Below, piece by piece: positions 1 to 8,963 of a DNA stretch of 64,000 nt. A program made the translations under genes and the position numbers. This stretch comes from Actinopolyspora mortivallis DSM 44261 (GTDB lineage: Bacteria; Actinomycetota; Actinomycetes; Mycobacteriales; Pseudonocardiaceae). Location: NCBI RefSeq assembly GCF_000384035.1, contig NZ_KB913024.1, positions 4,069,162-4,133,161 of the forward strand, given 5' to 3'. A model generated the notes under the pieces. That model was not told the DNA's origin. It ran no database searches and was given only the letters and a program-made list of their open reading frames with translations. The first letter of the stretch is position 1. Each line of letters begins with the position of its first letter.

Positions 1-1
1 G

Positions 2-1138
2 CTGCTGTACGGGCACCTGGACAAGCAGCCCCCCATGGAGGGCTGGTCGGAGGGCTTCGGCCCGTGGACCCCGGTGGTGCACGAGGGCAGGCTCTACGGA
101 CGTGGGGCCGTGGACGACGGCTACTCCGGCTACGCCGCCGTGACGGCGATCGAGGCGCTACGCGCCCACGGTGGCGCCCACCAGCGCTGCGTGCTGCTGC
201 TGGAGACGGGGGAGGAGTCGGGCAGCCCCGACCTGCCCGCCTACCTGGACCACCTCTCCGAGCGGCTGGGGCCGGTCGGTCTGGTGGTCTGCCTGGACTC
301 CGGTGGTGGGGACTACGAACGGCTCTGGCTGACCACCTCGCTGCGCGGGATGGTGCAGCTGAACGTCACCGTCCGGGTGCTGGAGGCGGGGCAGCACTCC
401 GGTGCGGCCAGCGGCCTGGTCCCCGACTCGTTCCGCGTCGCCCGGCGCCTGCTGGACCGGCTGGAGGACCCGGACACCGGGCGGATCCTGCTGCCGGAGC
501 TCACCGTGCGGGTCCCGGACAACCGGCTCGCCGAGGTCCGCGCCGGGGTGGAGGCCGCGCCCGGTCTGGTGCGCGGCTCGGTGCCCCGGCCCGAGGGGCT
601 GCGGCTGATGCACGAGGACGAGGTGGAGCTGGCGCTGAACAACTGGTGGCGCCCGACACTGACGGTGATCGGCGCCGAGGGCCTGCCGCGCCCGGAGGAC
701 GCGGGGAACGTGTTGCGTTCACACACCACGCTCGACCTGAGTTTCCGGCTTCCGCCCACGGCGGATCCGCACGCGGCGCTGCGGGCAGTGCGTGCCGCGC
801 TGGAGACGGACGTGCCCTACGGTGCGCGGGTCGAGTTCGACGACGGGGAGGCCGGGCAGGGCTTCAACGCCCCGGAGACGGCCCCCTGGTTGTCCGCGGC
901 CCTGGACCGGGCCAGTTCCGAGGTCTTCGGTGCCGAGTGGCGCACCATGGGGCTGGGCGGTTCGATCCCGTTCATGGGGTTGCTGCACGAGCGCTATCCG
1001 CGGGCGCAGTTCGTGGTCACCGGGGCGCTGGGTCCGCACAGCAACGCCCACGTGCCCGACGAGTCGTTGGACCTGGCCTACGCGGCCCGGGTGACCAGCG
1101 CGGTGGCCTACGTGCTGGAGGCGCACGCGCGGCGGTGA
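2..1138 (+). CDS. M20-family metallopeptidase, 5'-truncated by the window edge
   Basis: Zinc-dependent exopeptidase of the M20/ArgE/DapE/CNDP dipeptidase group. The reading frame is open from base 2, so the true N-terminus lies upstream. The first visible residues are LLYGHLDKQPP, the family's metal-ligand His-x-Asp motif. GRGAVDDGYSG supplies the bridging Asp, ETGEESGSPD the catalytic Glu pair, and LGPHSNAHVPDE near the C-terminus the last metal-binding His region. The central insert (about residues 110-260) fits the dimerisation lid domain. The substrate is probably a dipeptide or N-acylated amino acid, but sequence does not settle it. The family call is firm; the specificity is not. Confidence 0.88.
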   Translation: MLYGHLDKQPPMEGWSEGFGPWTPVVHEGRLYGRGAVDDGYSGYAAVTAIEALRAHGGAHQRCVLLLETGEESGSPDLPAYLDHLSERLGPVGLVVCLDSGGGDYERLWLTTSLRGMVQLNVTVRVLEAGQHSGAASGLVPDSFRVARRLLDRLEDPDTGRILLPELTVRVPDNRLAEVRAGVEAAPGLVRGSVPRPEGLRLMHEDEVELALNNWWRPTLTVIGAEGLPRPEDAGNVLRSHTTLDLSFRLPPTADPHAALRAVRAALETDVPYGARVEFDDGEAGQGFNAPETAPWLSAALDRASSEVFGAEWRTMGLGGSIPFMGLLHERYPRAQFVVTGALGPHSNAHVPDESLDLAYAARVTSAVAYVLEAHARR

Positions 1139-1524
1139 GCCTCCCGGCGGTGCCGGGCGGGTCGGAGCCACGCGCCTGTGGAAGCGCTGGTTCTCGGGAA
1201 CCGTTGCTCGGGGGCCGTACCGGCACCGCCTCGGGCGGGGTGCCTGCGATCACGCTTGGTGACGGCCTTGCGCCCCTCGCTGTATCCCCCGTTCGAGGGA
1301 AAAGGTATCGTAGTGGCCGCTATCGCGGTCGCTGAACTCGATCTCGTTCGCTGAGGGGCTGGCCCGGCGGAAGCGGATCGATGAACGTTGCGTGTTCATG
1401 CGCTGCGTGACTGTCCCGCTTCCGAGTGAAGTTGACGTGATCGAAACGCGTGAGGCCATGTCCGATGGCCCCGGCGGATGGCAGTATCCCAGCATCCGGA
1501 TTCCCGTCGAGGAGGAGTGACACC
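1139..1524. other. Intergenic region upstream of the amino-acid ABC operon
   Basis: No convincing gene. An upstream in-frame ATG at 1450 would lengthen the next protein by 25 residues, but those residues lack signal-peptide character and the ribosome binding site lies just before the GTG at 1525. The operon promoter must be here, but no clear -35/-10 pair was found. Confidence 0.5.
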
Positions 1525-2325
1525 GTGGCGCGTCGGAGGATCTCGCGGGCCGTGGCCGTCCTGCCCGCGCTCGCGCTGGTCGCGGCCGTGGCGGGCTGCG
1601 GCAGCGACGGCGGGGAGGCCAAGGGCGTCCCGCTGGTGCGCGAGGGGCAGCTGACCACCTGCACCAACCCGCCCTACGAACCGTTCGAGTCCAACAAGGA
1701 CGGCGAGATCGTCGGCTTCGACATGGACCTGGTGGACCTGGTGGCCGAGGACCTCGGAGTCCCGCAGGAGGTCACCACCGCTCCCTTCGAGAGCATCCAG
1801 TCGGGGCAGGCCCTCAACGTGGGCAACTGCGACATCGCCGCCTCGGCGATCACGATCACCGACGTGCGGGAGAAGAACTTCGACTTCTCCGAGCCGTACT
1901 TCGAGGCCACCCAGGCGCTGCTCGTGCCGAAGGACTCCGGTGTCGAGGAACTGGAGCAGCTCGAGGGCAAGACCGTCGGCTACCAGAAGGGCACCACCGG
2001 CGAGCAGTACGCCCGGGAGCACGCCGAGCCGATGGGGATCACCGTCAAGCAGTACGCCGACCTCGGCCTGCTGCTGCCCGCCCTGGAGAACGGGCAGATC
2101 GACGCGGTGATCAGCGACGACTTCGTGCTCCGCGACTACGAGAAGAAGAACTCCGACTTCGCGGTCGTCCAGGAGTTCGACACCGGCGAGGTCTACGGCT
2201 TCGGGGTCAAGACCGGCAACGACAAGCTGCGGAACAAGATCAACGAGGTGCTGGCCCGGGCCAAGGAGGACGGCACCTACGACCGGCTGTACGAGAAGTG
2301 GTTCGGAACCGCCCCTCCCGAGTGA
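1525..2325 (+). CDS. Polar amino-acid ABC transporter, substrate-binding lipoprotein
   Basis: Extracellular solute-binding protein of the GlnH/HisJ/FliY family, 266 aa. The GTG start at 1525 follows GGAGGAG and begins a textbook lipoprotein signal: Arg-rich N-terminus, hydrophobic stretch, lipobox VAGC with the lipidated Cys at residue 25. The mature part opens with the family pattern [11 protein letters not shown] and continues with [34 protein letters not shown] and [15 protein letters not shown] are the usual ligand-pocket segments. It delivers ligand to the permease and ATPase encoded downstream. The exact amino acid is not predictable, although the Arg/Asp pocket pattern fits a polar residue. 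Confidence 0.92.
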   Translation: MARRRISRAVAVLPALALVAAVAGCGSDGGEAKGVPLVREGQLTTCTNPPYEPFESNKDGEIVGFDMDLVDLVAEDLGVPQEVTTAPFESIQSGQALNVGNCDIAASAITITDVREKNFDFSEPYFEATQALLVPKDSGVEELEQLEGKTVGYQKGTTGEQYAREHAEPMGITVKQYADLGLLLPALENGQIDAVISDDFVLRDYEKKNSDFAVVQEFDTGEVYGFGVKTGNDKLRNKINEVLARAKEDGTYDRLYEKWFGTAPPE

Positions 2326-2371
2326 ACACCCGTTTCGCACCGCACACCGACAACCCTGCGTGATCGCCGCG

Positions 2372-2408
2372 CGTACCGGGACCGAGGCCGCCGGTCCGCC
2401 CCGGTACG
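2372..2408 (+). terminator. Intercistronic stem-loop between binding protein and permease genes
   Basis: CGTACCGG at 2372 pairs with CCGGTACG ending at 2408, and ACCG/CGGT extends the inner stem. There is no T-tract. Such hairpins commonly end part of the transcript or stabilise the upstream message, so binding protein exceeds membrane subunits; here that is inference. Confidence 0.45.
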
Positions 2409-2426
2409 ACGGTCCTGGAGTCTGCG

Positions 2427-3266
2427 ATGGCAGAAGCAACTCGCCCCGCCAAGGGCGGGATGAGCAAACGTCAGCGCGCCAAGGTGGGGCGCGGCGTGCA
2501 GTACGTGATCCTGCTCGCGCTCGTGGTCGTGGGCGCCGTGTTGGCGGACTGGAACAAGATCGGCGACGCCTTCTTCAACGTCGAGGTGGCCCGCGCGCTG
2601 TTCCCGACCGTGATCACCACGGCGCTGGTGAACACGGCGGTCTACACCGCGCTGGGATTCGCCTTCGGACTGGGGCTGGCGCTGCTGCTGGCGCTGATGC
2701 GGCTGTCCTCGGTGGGGCCCTACCGGTGGATCTCGGGGGCCTACATCGAGTTCTTCCGGGGCCTGCCCGCCCTGCTGGTGTTCCTGTCCGTGGGGTTCGG
2801 CATCCCCACGGCCTTCGAGGGGCTCAACCTCGACCGCAACCTCACCATCATGCTCTCGCTGGGGATCGTCGGTTCCGCCTACATGGCCGAGACGATCCGG
2901 GCCGGGATCAAGGCGGTGCCCGGTGGCCAGCTGGAGGCGGCCCGCTCGCTGGGCATGTCCCACGCCCGGGCGACGACGACCGTGGTCATCCCCCAGGCGT
3001 TCCGGATCATCCTGCCTCCGCTGACCAACGAGCTGATCCTGCTGACCAAGGACTCCTCGCTGGCCTTCGTGCTCGGCGCGACACTGTCCCAGCAGGAGCT
3101 GACCCAGTTCGGCAGGTCGGCGCTGACCAGTTACGAGAGCATGACCCCGATCCTGGTGGTGGGGCTGTGCTACCTGGTGATCACGATTCCGTTGTCGGTG
3201 CTGCAACAGCGGTTGGAACGCAGGTTCGGTCCCGGCGGCAACGGCGGACAGGGGAGTGGGGCATGA
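2427..3266 (+). CDS. Polar amino-acid ABC transporter permease (HisM/GlnP type)
   Basis: Inner-membrane permease of 279 aa with several hydrophobic segments. The first is around residues 25-40, and strongly apolar blocks follow at about 62-92, 105-128 and 140-155. The EAA loop that docks on the ATPase is visible at residue 170 (EAARSLGM). The family motif for transporters of this class, [16 protein letters not shown], is present. It overlaps the ATPase gene by ATGA, so the two are translationally coupled. With a single permease gene the channel is probably a homodimer. Confidence 0.93.
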   Translation: MAEATRPAKGGMSKRQRAKVGRGVQYVILLALVVVGAVLADWNKIGDAFFNVEVARALFPTVITTALVNTAVYTALGFAFGLGLALLLALMRLSSVGPYRWISGAYIEFFRGLPALLVFLSVGFGIPTAFEGLNLDRNLTIMLSLGIVGSAYMAETIRAGIKAVPGGQLEAARSLGMSHARATTTVVIPQAFRIILPPLTNELILLTKDSSLAFVLGATLSQQELTQFGRSALTSYESMTPILVVGLCYLVITIPLSVLQQRLERRFGPGGNGGQGSGA

Positions 3267-4018
3267 GCGACGTCAAGATCGAGATCACCGGGCTGCGCAA
3301 GTCCTTCGGGCAGGTCGAGGTGCTCAGCGGGGTCGACCAGCGGATCGAGGCGGGTGAGGTGGTCTGCGTGATCGGGCCCTCCGGATCGGGCAAGTCCACC
3401 CTGCTGCGCTGTGTCAACCTGCTGGAACAGCCCACCGGCGGCCGGATCGTCGTGGACGGGATCGAGCTGACCGACCCGGACACCGACATCGACGCCGCCC
3501 GCACGCGCATCGGCATGGTCTTCCAGCAGTTCAACCTCTTCACGCACCTGTCGGTGTTGGACAACCTGACCGTGGCCCAGCGCAAGGTGCTCGGGCGTTC
3601 CCGCGACGAGGCCGAGTCGGTGGCCCGGCAGAACCTGGAGCGGGTGGGGCTGGCCGACCGGGCGACGGCGATGCCCTCCCAGCTGTCCGGGGGGCAGCAG
3701 CAGCGGGTCGGCATCGCCCGGGCCCTGGCGATGAACCCCGACGTGATGCTGTTCGACGAGCCCACCTCGGCGTTGGATCCCGAGCTGGTCGGGGACGTGC
3801 TGGGCGTGATGCGGCGGCTGGCCGACGAGGGGATGACCATGCTCGTGGTCACCCACGAGATGCAGTTCGCCCGGGAGGTGGCCGACCGGGTGCTGTTCAT
3901 GGACGGTGGCGTCATCGTCGAGCAGGGGAACCCGGCCGAGGTCATCGGGGCGCCCAAGCAGGAGCGCACGCGTAGTTTCCTGGCCCGTGTGCTCGACCCG
4001 ACCCACGCGGGGGAGTGA
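3263..4018 (+). CDS. Polar amino-acid ABC transporter ATP-binding protein
   Basis: Cytosolic ATPase of 251 aa that powers the importer. Walker A is GPSGSGKST at residues 38-46, the Q-loop is [10 protein letters not shown], the signature is LSGGQQQR, Walker B is VMLFDEP with the catalytic Glu, and the H-loop is VVTHEM. The order and spacing match the GlnQ/HisP subgroup. The ATG sits inside the stop region of the permease gene (ATGA), the final coupled gene of the three-gene operon. Confidence 0.95.
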   Translation: MSDVKIEITGLRKSFGQVEVLSGVDQRIEAGEVVCVIGPSGSGKSTLLRCVNLLEQPTGGRIVVDGIELTDPDTDIDAARTRIGMVFQQFNLFTHLSVLDNLTVAQRKVLGRSRDEAESVARQNLERVGLADRATAMPSQLSGGQQQRVGIARALAMNPDVMLFDEPTSALDPELVGDVLGVMRRLADEGMTMLVVTHEMQFAREVADRVLFMDGGVIVEQGNPAEVIGAPKQERTRSFLARVLDPTHAGE

Positions 4019-4029
4019 GTTCCCCGGGC

Positions 4030-4284
4030 TCATCCGTTCCCGGACGGGGGCTCGTGGGGCCGGGTGGGCCGTCGGCCGAGCAGCTTGGCCCGGTAGGCGC
4101 GGGGGCCGTGGGTGTCCTCGGAGTGCCCGGCCGGGGGCCGCTGACGCGGCGGCGGGGCCGTTTCGGATCGCCGGTGGGAGGGCGAGGTCCGTCGGCCACG
4201 GGACTCGCTCTCCGGTCCGCGGAGGAACAGCCAGACCGCCAGCAGTGCCACGAGCACGAGCGCGACCATTGCCAGATCGACCAT
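4030..4284 (-). CDS. Small single-pass membrane protein, unknown function
   Basis: 84 aa. Residues 1-23 form one hydrophobic helix (MVDLAMVALVLVALLAVWLF) and the rest is a basic, Pro/Arg-rich cytosolic tail. A good ribosome binding site (GGGAGG) precedes the ATG at 4284, which makes this a real gene rather than a shadow. It converges with the ABC importer. No family was recognised. Confidence 0.6.
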   Translation of the reverse strand: MVDLAMVALVLVALLAVWLFLRGPESESRGRRTSPSHRRSETAPPPRQRPPAGHSEDTHGPRAYRAKLLGRRPTRPHEPPSGNG

Positions 4285-4701
4285 GACACACCTCCCGGGG
4301 TGTGTTTCGCGCAGTCTTTCCGGTTTTCGGGTGCGCTTGAGTGTGCCCCGTTTTCCGCCGGGGAAACCAATCGGTTTTCCCGCGTTGACACTGAGTGTTT
4401 CTACGCGTGAGCGAGGTGGAAAGAAGTTCGTTTCCGGCGTTTTCCCGGCGCAACGGCCGAGGGAGCGGTCGCGGTTTCCGGAAACGACGCGGAAGTACGC
4501 GCGAAAACACCCTTTCGGGTGATACCGCTTGCGCGGAGGTCGATCAGCGAATCACCCGACGGGGGTGTGTCGCGACCCCGGAACGCGCGGCGTGAACGCG
4601 GAACGTGACCCGCCGTGCGGGCGCTCCCGGGAAACCGGGAACACCCGCACGGTCGGCGGTGTCCACGTCCCACGACACCGGGGTTCCGGCGACGGAGTCC
4701 G
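4285..4701. other. Intergenic region between the small membrane gene and the pckG 3' end
   Basis: No supported gene. It should carry the promoter of the small membrane gene; short plus-strand ORFs here look like shadows. The only clear structure is the hairpin at 4613-4652. Confidence 0.5.
4613..4652 (-). terminator. Two-tier stem-loop downstream of pckG
   Basis: The outer arms CCGTGCGGG and CCCGCACGG enclose an inner TCCCGG/CCGGGA stem. It lies about 50 bases past the pckG stop on the transcribed side, without a U-tract, as is usual for actinobacterial terminators. Confidence 0.6.
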
Positions 4702-6531
4702 TCACTGGCCGAGGCGCTGCTTGAGCGCCTCCAGCTCGTCCCGCATCGAGGTGGGCAGGGACTCACCGATGGTGTCGAACCACTCCTCGATCAGCGGAAG
4801 CTCCTCGAGCCACTCGGAGCGGTCCACCCGCAGCGCCTGCTCGACCTCCTCGTGGGTGGCGTCCAGGTCGGTGAGGTCGAGCTGGTCGGCCGTGGGCACC
4901 CGGCCGATCGGGGTCTCCTCGGCGGCGGCGTTGCCCTCCAGCCGGTCCACGATCCACTTGAGCACGCGGCAGTTCTCCCCGAAGCCCGGCCAGACGATCT
5001 TCTCGCCGGAGGGGTCCCTGCGGAACCAGTTGACGTAGTAGATGCTGGGCATCTTGGAGGCGTCGGCCTCCTTGCCCATGTTCACCCAGTGCTGGAAGTA
5101 GTCGCCGACGTTGTAGCCGATGAACGGCAGCATCGCCATCGGGTCGCGCCGGACCTCGCCGACCTTGCCCGCGGCGGCGGCGGTCTTCTCCGAGGACAGG
5201 GTGGCCCCCATGAACACCCCGTGCTGCCAGTCGAAGGCCTCGTTGACCAGCGGGATCGTGGTCTTGCGGCGTCCCCCGAAGAGGATGGCCGAGATCGGCA
5301 CGCCCTGCGGGTCGTCCCACTCCGGCGCCAGGATCGGGCACTGCGACATCGGGGTGCAGTACCGCGAGTTGGGGTGGGCGGCGTTCTCGCCGGACTCCGG
5401 GGTCCAGTCCTGGCGCTTCCAGTCGGTCAGGTGCTGCGGCTGGTTCTCCATCTCCTCCCACCACACGTCGTCGTCGTCGGTGAGCGCGACGTTGGTGAAG
5501 ATGGAGTTGCCCTTCTCGATGGTGCGCATCGCGTTGGGGTTGGTCTTCCAGTTGGTTCCCGGAGCGACCCCGAAGAAGCCCGCCTCCGGGTTGACGGCGT
5601 AGAGTCGCCCGTCCTCGCCGAAGCGCATCCACGCGATGTCGTCACCGAGCGTCTCGACCCGCCAGCCGGGGATGGTCGGTTCGAGCATGGCCAGGTTGGT
5701 CTTGCCGCAGGCCGAGGGGAAGGCCGCGGCGACGTAGTACACCCTGTTCTGCGGCGAGATCAGCTTCAGGATCAGCATGTGCTCGGCCAGCCACCCCTCG
5801 TCGCGGGCCATGGCCGAGGCGATCCGCAGCGAGTAGCACTTCTTGCCGAGCAGGGCGTTGCCGCCGTAGCCGGAGCCGAAGCTCCAGATCAGCCGCTCCT
5901 CCGGGAAGTGCGTGATGTACTTGATCTCGTTGCACGGCCACGGCACGTCCTGCTGACCGGGTTCGAGCGGGGCACCGACCGAGTGCAGCGCGGGCACGAA
6001 CTCGACGTCCTCGTCCTCGGCGAAGCGCTCCAGCACCCGCTGGCCCATCCGCGTCATGATGTGCATCGAGACCACGACGTACTCGGAGTCGGTGATCTCC
6101 ACGCCCAGGCGCGGCGGGTCGGCCTCCACCGGACCCATGCAGAAGGGGACCACGTACATCGTCCGGCCACGCATGCAGCCCCGGTAGAGCTCGGTCATGG
6201 TGGCCTTCATCTCGTCGGGGTCCATCCAGTTGTTCGTCACCCCGGCGTCGGCCTTGTCGCGGGAGCAGATGAAGGTGCGCTCCTCGACACGGGCGACGTC
6301 ACTGGGGTCGGAGACCGTCCAGAACGAGTTGGGTTTCTTCGACTCGTCCAGCCGTTTGAAGGTGCCCGCCTCGACCAGTCGGTCGGTCAGTCGCTGCCAT
6401 TCCTCCTGGGAGCCGTCGCACCAGACGACTTGTTCGGGCGTGGTCAGTTCCGCGACCTCGCGTACCCATGACAGCAGGCGTTCGTGTTTCACGGGTGCCT
6501 GGTCGAGACCGGGGATGGTCAAAGCGGTCAT
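4702..6531 (-). CDS. pckG: Phosphoenolpyruvate carboxykinase (GTP)
   Basis: Converts oxaloacetate plus GTP to phosphoenolpyruvate and CO2, the first committed gluconeogenic step; cytosolic. Length is 609 aa, normal for the GTP family. The phosphate-binding kinase-1a loop is FPSACGKTN at residues 271-279, with the reactive Cys at 275. Kinase-2 is [12 protein letters not shown] near 294-305. Other family blocks are [22 protein letters not shown] and [12 protein letters not shown]. The Asp/Glu-rich surface is typical of high-GC actinobacteria. It is transcribed alone from a roughly 400-base upstream region. Confidence 0.97.
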   Translation of the reverse strand: MTALTIPGLDQAPVKHERLLSWVREVAELTTPEQVVWCDGSQEEWQRLTDRLVEAGTFKRLDESKKPNSFWTVSDPSDVARVEERTFICSRDKADAGVTNNWMDPDEMKATMTELYRGCMRGRTMYVVPFCMGPVEADPPRLGVEITDSEYVVVSMHIMTRMGQRVLERFAEDEDVEFVPALHSVGAPLEPGQQDVPWPCNEIKYITHFPEERLIWSFGSGYGGNALLGKKCYSLRIASAMARDEGWLAEHMLILKLISPQNRVYYVAAAFPSACGKTNLAMLEPTIPGWRVETLGDDIAWMRFGEDGRLYAVNPEAGFFGVAPGTNWKTNPNAMRTIEKGNSIFTNVALTDDDDVWWEEMENQPQHLTDWKRQDWTPESGENAAHPNSRYCTPMSQCPILAPEWDDPQGVPISAILFGGRRKTTIPLVNEAFDWQHGVFMGATLSSEKTAAAAGKVGEVRRDPMAMLPFIGYNVGDYFQHWVNMGKEADASKMPSIYYVNWFRRDPSGEKIVWPGFGENCRVLKWIVDRLEGNAAAEETPIGRVPTADQLDLTDLDATHEEVEQALRVDRSEWLEELPLIEEWFDTIGESLPTSMRDELEALKQRLGQ

Positions 6532-6944
6532 CGCGTCGTGTCTCCTGACTGGGCGCCACAGCCCGGATTTCCGTCTCGTCGACGCACCGGCCGACAGTGC
6601 TTTCAGGGAATACTTCGCCCCGCCCGGAATATCCGGGCGAAGCGCGAAGGGGATGCACCGAGACTAACCGGAGGCCCGCCCGTTGACGGAGATCAGCCCT
6701 GTCGGTTCCCTCACAGGAACGATAAGGGAATCGATTCAGTTCGCCGGAATTCGCGGAAATCCGCGTGTCGTCGCCCCGGACGGGTGCACGTTTTCCGGCA
6801 CGGTGGAGGGGTTCGCGGTCTTCGCGGCAGGGCGCCGGAGCGTTTTCAACCGAATTCGGTGTGTTCTGTGACACATTTTTTCCGTCATGTGTTTAGGGAG
6901 GCACCCTGCGGATTCTCGGCGATTGTTTCGTTTTTCGGCGTGAA
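6532..6944. promoter_or_regulatory. pckG upstream region with a CRP/GlxR-like dyad at 6860-6875
   Basis: No gene is supported. The 16-base element TGTGTTCTGTGACACA at 6860-6875 keeps the outer TGTG and CACA of the actinobacterial CRP/GlxR consensus (TGTGA-N6-TCACA) but differs at the fifth base on each side. It lies about 330 bases upstream of the pckG start. CRP-type control of gluconeogenesis is known in actinobacteria; assigning this site is inference. Confidence 0.35.
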
Positions 6945-7667
6945 TCATTCCCAGAAGGAGTCCTCGGCCGGATCGGCCTGCCGGGGAGCGGGGAAGGGCT
7001 GTGACCGGGGGCTCTGCCCGGTCTCGCCGGACTCCCACAGCCAGTCCTCGGTTCCGGTGACCGGGGCGCTCGCACCGGAACTCTCGGTGGGGGTGCCGTC
7101 GAGCCCGCCGTGTTCGAGGACGGTCCACTCCCCGCCACCGGTGTGCCGGGCCACGGTGATCCGGCCGGTGTCGCTGATCCGCACCATCTGGTCGGCAGCG
7201 CCGTCCCCGTTGACGTCGGTGACCAGCATCTGTCCGTCCTCGGTGTCCACCACCGTGGTGTCCGGCCTGCCGTCGTTGTCGGTGTCCTCGGTGGGCGGAC
7301 CGATGTGTCGGTCGCCGGCGGGGGTGTCCACCACCATCGGGTCCCCGCCCGCCGCCGAACGCGGATCCCGTTCCGAGTGGTCCCGGTGTTCGGGTCCCTC
7401 CGGCTGCTCGGGGACCCACTGCCCGGTGGCCTCGTCGAAACGGGACCGGCTGAGCACGGTGCCCTGCTCGTCGAAGGTGCGCAGGAGGTCGGCGGTGCCG
7501 TCGGAGTCCGAGTCGGTGTAGGCCAGGTAGCCGTCCTCGGTGAGCACGCCGACGGTCTCGTCGACCCCGTCGCGGTCCAGGTCGTAGTTGGCCTCGGCGG
7601 TGTGCTCGGAGCCGTTCACGGTGATGTCGATGTCGCCGTCGCCCGTTCCGGTGTCCTCCACGTACAT
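6945..7667 (-). CDS. Acidic DxDxDG-repeat protein, DUF6802-like
   Basis: 240 aa from the ATG at 7667, which has GGGAG eight bases upstream; the longer open frame to 7829 lacks such a site. The protein contains at least four DxDxDGxxD loops (DLDRDGVDE, DSDSDGTAD, DTDNDGRPD, DVNGDGAAD), the pattern of calcium-binding dockerin, thrombospondin type 3 or FG-GAP repeats. The N-terminus MYVEDTGTGDGDIDITVNG resembles the actinobacterial DUF6802 group as I recall it. No signal peptide is evident, so its location is unclear. The function is unknown; calcium-stabilised repeats are an inference. Confidence 0.7.
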   Translation of the reverse strand: MYVEDTGTGDGDIDITVNGSEHTAEANYDLDRDGVDETVGVLTEDGYLAYTDSDSDGTADLLRTFDEQGTVLSRSRFDEATGQWVPEQPEGPEHRDHSERDPRSAAGGDPMVVDTPAGDRHIGPPTEDTDNDGRPDTTVVDTEDGQMLVTDVNGDGAADQMVRISDTGRITVARHTGGGEWTVLEHGGLDGTPTESSGASAPVTGTEDWLWESGETGQSPRSQPFPAPRQADPAEDSFWE

Positions 7668-7855
7668 GACCGGCACTCCCGTTCTCGCCGTCGCGGACTC
7701 GTTCGGTGGCTGGGACGCGGCCCGCTCCCCTCCGGTTCCCTCCGGCCGCGACGTGGTCGCGACCCGGAGGAGGTCTCGCCCGTTTCCCGTGGACACGCCC
7801 TGGGGCGTGCCCGGGGTGTGACGTGGCACGCGTGGTGTTAGCCTCGTCCCAAGAT

Positions 7856-7874
7856 TAAGTATAGGCTAACCTTA
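7856..7874 (+). promoter_or_regulatory. DmdR/IdeR iron box upstream of the siderophore-interacting protein gene
   Basis: TAAGTATAGGCTAACCTTA agrees with the 19-base actinobacterial iron box TTAGGTTAGGCTAACCTAA at 15 positions, including the whole central AGGCTAACC. It ends 45 bases before the start codon. Repression when iron is sufficient is expected from the family. Confidence 0.8.
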
Positions 7875-7919
7875 CTAACGCCGGATCGTATCGCCCCAGC
7901 GAAGCGGGAGGACCGTTTC

Positions 7920-8879
7920 ATGACCACCGCGCTCGAGACAAGGACCCGCCGCGAGAACCACAGGCCCGAGTACCGGGTCTACTTCACCGAGGTGGTCGCC
8001 CGGAAGAGACTGAGTCCGAGTTTCGTGCGCGTGACGCTCGCCGGACACCAGCTCCGCTCCTTCGGAGCGGGAGGGGCCGACCAGCGCATCAAGCTGATGC
8101 TGCCCGCGCCGGGACGGACGGTCGACGACGTGCCCACCGGCCCGGACTGGTACGCCGAGTGGCAGGCGATGCCCGAGGAGATCCGGCCCATCATGCGGAC
8201 CTACACGGTGCGGGCGTTCCGGCCGGAGGTCGGCGAGCTGGACATCGACTTCGTGCTGCACGGCTCGGAGGAGGACGCCGGCGGACCCGCCTCCAACTGG
8301 GCGGCCACCACCACGCCCGGGGACCGGGTGGCGCTGCTCGGCCCGGACCGACCCGGCTCGGGGCGCATGTGGGGCTGCGAGTGGTGCCCTCCTCCCACGG
8401 CGCGCAGGCTGCTGTTGGCCGGTGACGAGACGGCCATCCCTGCGGTCGGGGCCATCCTCGAATCCCTTCCCCCCGAGGCGTGCGGCGTCGCCTGCCTGGA
8501 GGTGCCCACCGAGGACGACGTCCAGCCCTGGCGCGTGCCGGACGGTATGGAGGTCCGCTGGCTGCCCAGGGGAAGGGACTCCACCGAACACGGCCGGTTG
8601 CTGGAGAACGAACTCGCCGCGGTGCTGCGCGAGTTCCGCGGGGAGAACGGCTGCGGTGCCGCGACGTGCGCCCTGGAGGACGTGGACGTGGACAGCTCGC
8701 TGCTGTGGGAGATCCCCGAGCTCTCCGGCAAGGTCGACGTGGAGGGCGGTGAACTCTACGGGTGGCTGGCCGGTGAGGCCGGGGTCATCAAACGACTCCG
8801 CCGGATGACCGTGCACGACTACGGAGTGCCCCGCGGCTCGGTGGCCTTCATGGGCTACTGGCGCGCGGGACGCCGCTGA
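7920..8879 (+). CDS. Siderophore-interacting FAD protein (ferric-siderophore reductase)
   Basis: Reduces Fe(III)-siderophore to release iron in the cytosol, with NAD(P)H as donor. 319 aa. The FAD-binding stretch RPIMRTYTVR lies at residues 89-98 and the nucleotide-binding segment LLLAGDETAIPAV at 164-176, as in the ViuB/YqjH/SIP family. The C-terminal YWRAGR ending is typical. It stands alone under its own iron box and is probably the partner of the desABCD operon some 27 kb away, filling the role of Streptomyces desF. It converges with dnaE. Confidence 0.92.
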   Translation: MTTALETRTRRENHRPEYRVYFTEVVARKRLSPSFVRVTLAGHQLRSFGAGGADQRIKLMLPAPGRTVDDVPTGPDWYAEWQAMPEEIRPIMRTYTVRAFRPEVGELDIDFVLHGSEEDAGGPASNWAATTTPGDRVALLGPDRPGSGRMWGCEWCPPPTARRLLLAGDETAIPAVGAILESLPPEACGVACLEVPTEDDVQPWRVPDGMEVRWLPRGRDSTEHGRLLENELAAVLREFRGENGCGAATCALEDVDVDSSLLWEIPELSGKVDVEGGELYGWLAGEAGVIKRLRRMTVHDYGVPRGSVAFMGYWRAGRR

Positions 8880-8911
8880 GCCCGCGGGAGCCCCGTCGCG
8901 GACACCCCGTC

Positions 8912-8943
8912 CGGAGGGGTGTTCCACGTGGAACACCCCTCCG
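8912..8943. terminator. 32-base perfect palindrome with a parS-like core, between convergent genes
   Basis: Sixteen bases on each side match perfectly with no loop, centred between 8927 and 8928. As RNA it would form a strong hairpin suited to bidirectional termination between the siderophore-interacting protein gene and dnaE. The inner 16 bases (8920-8935), TGTTCCACGTGGAACA, match the ParB-binding consensus TGTTNCACGTGNAACA at every position. Both roles may apply. Confidence 0.65.
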
Positions 8944-8963
8944 CACGGTTCGCGCGAACACGC

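Noticed and set aside
4615..6471. 618-residue plus-strand open frame
   Set aside because: Antisense shadow of pckG.
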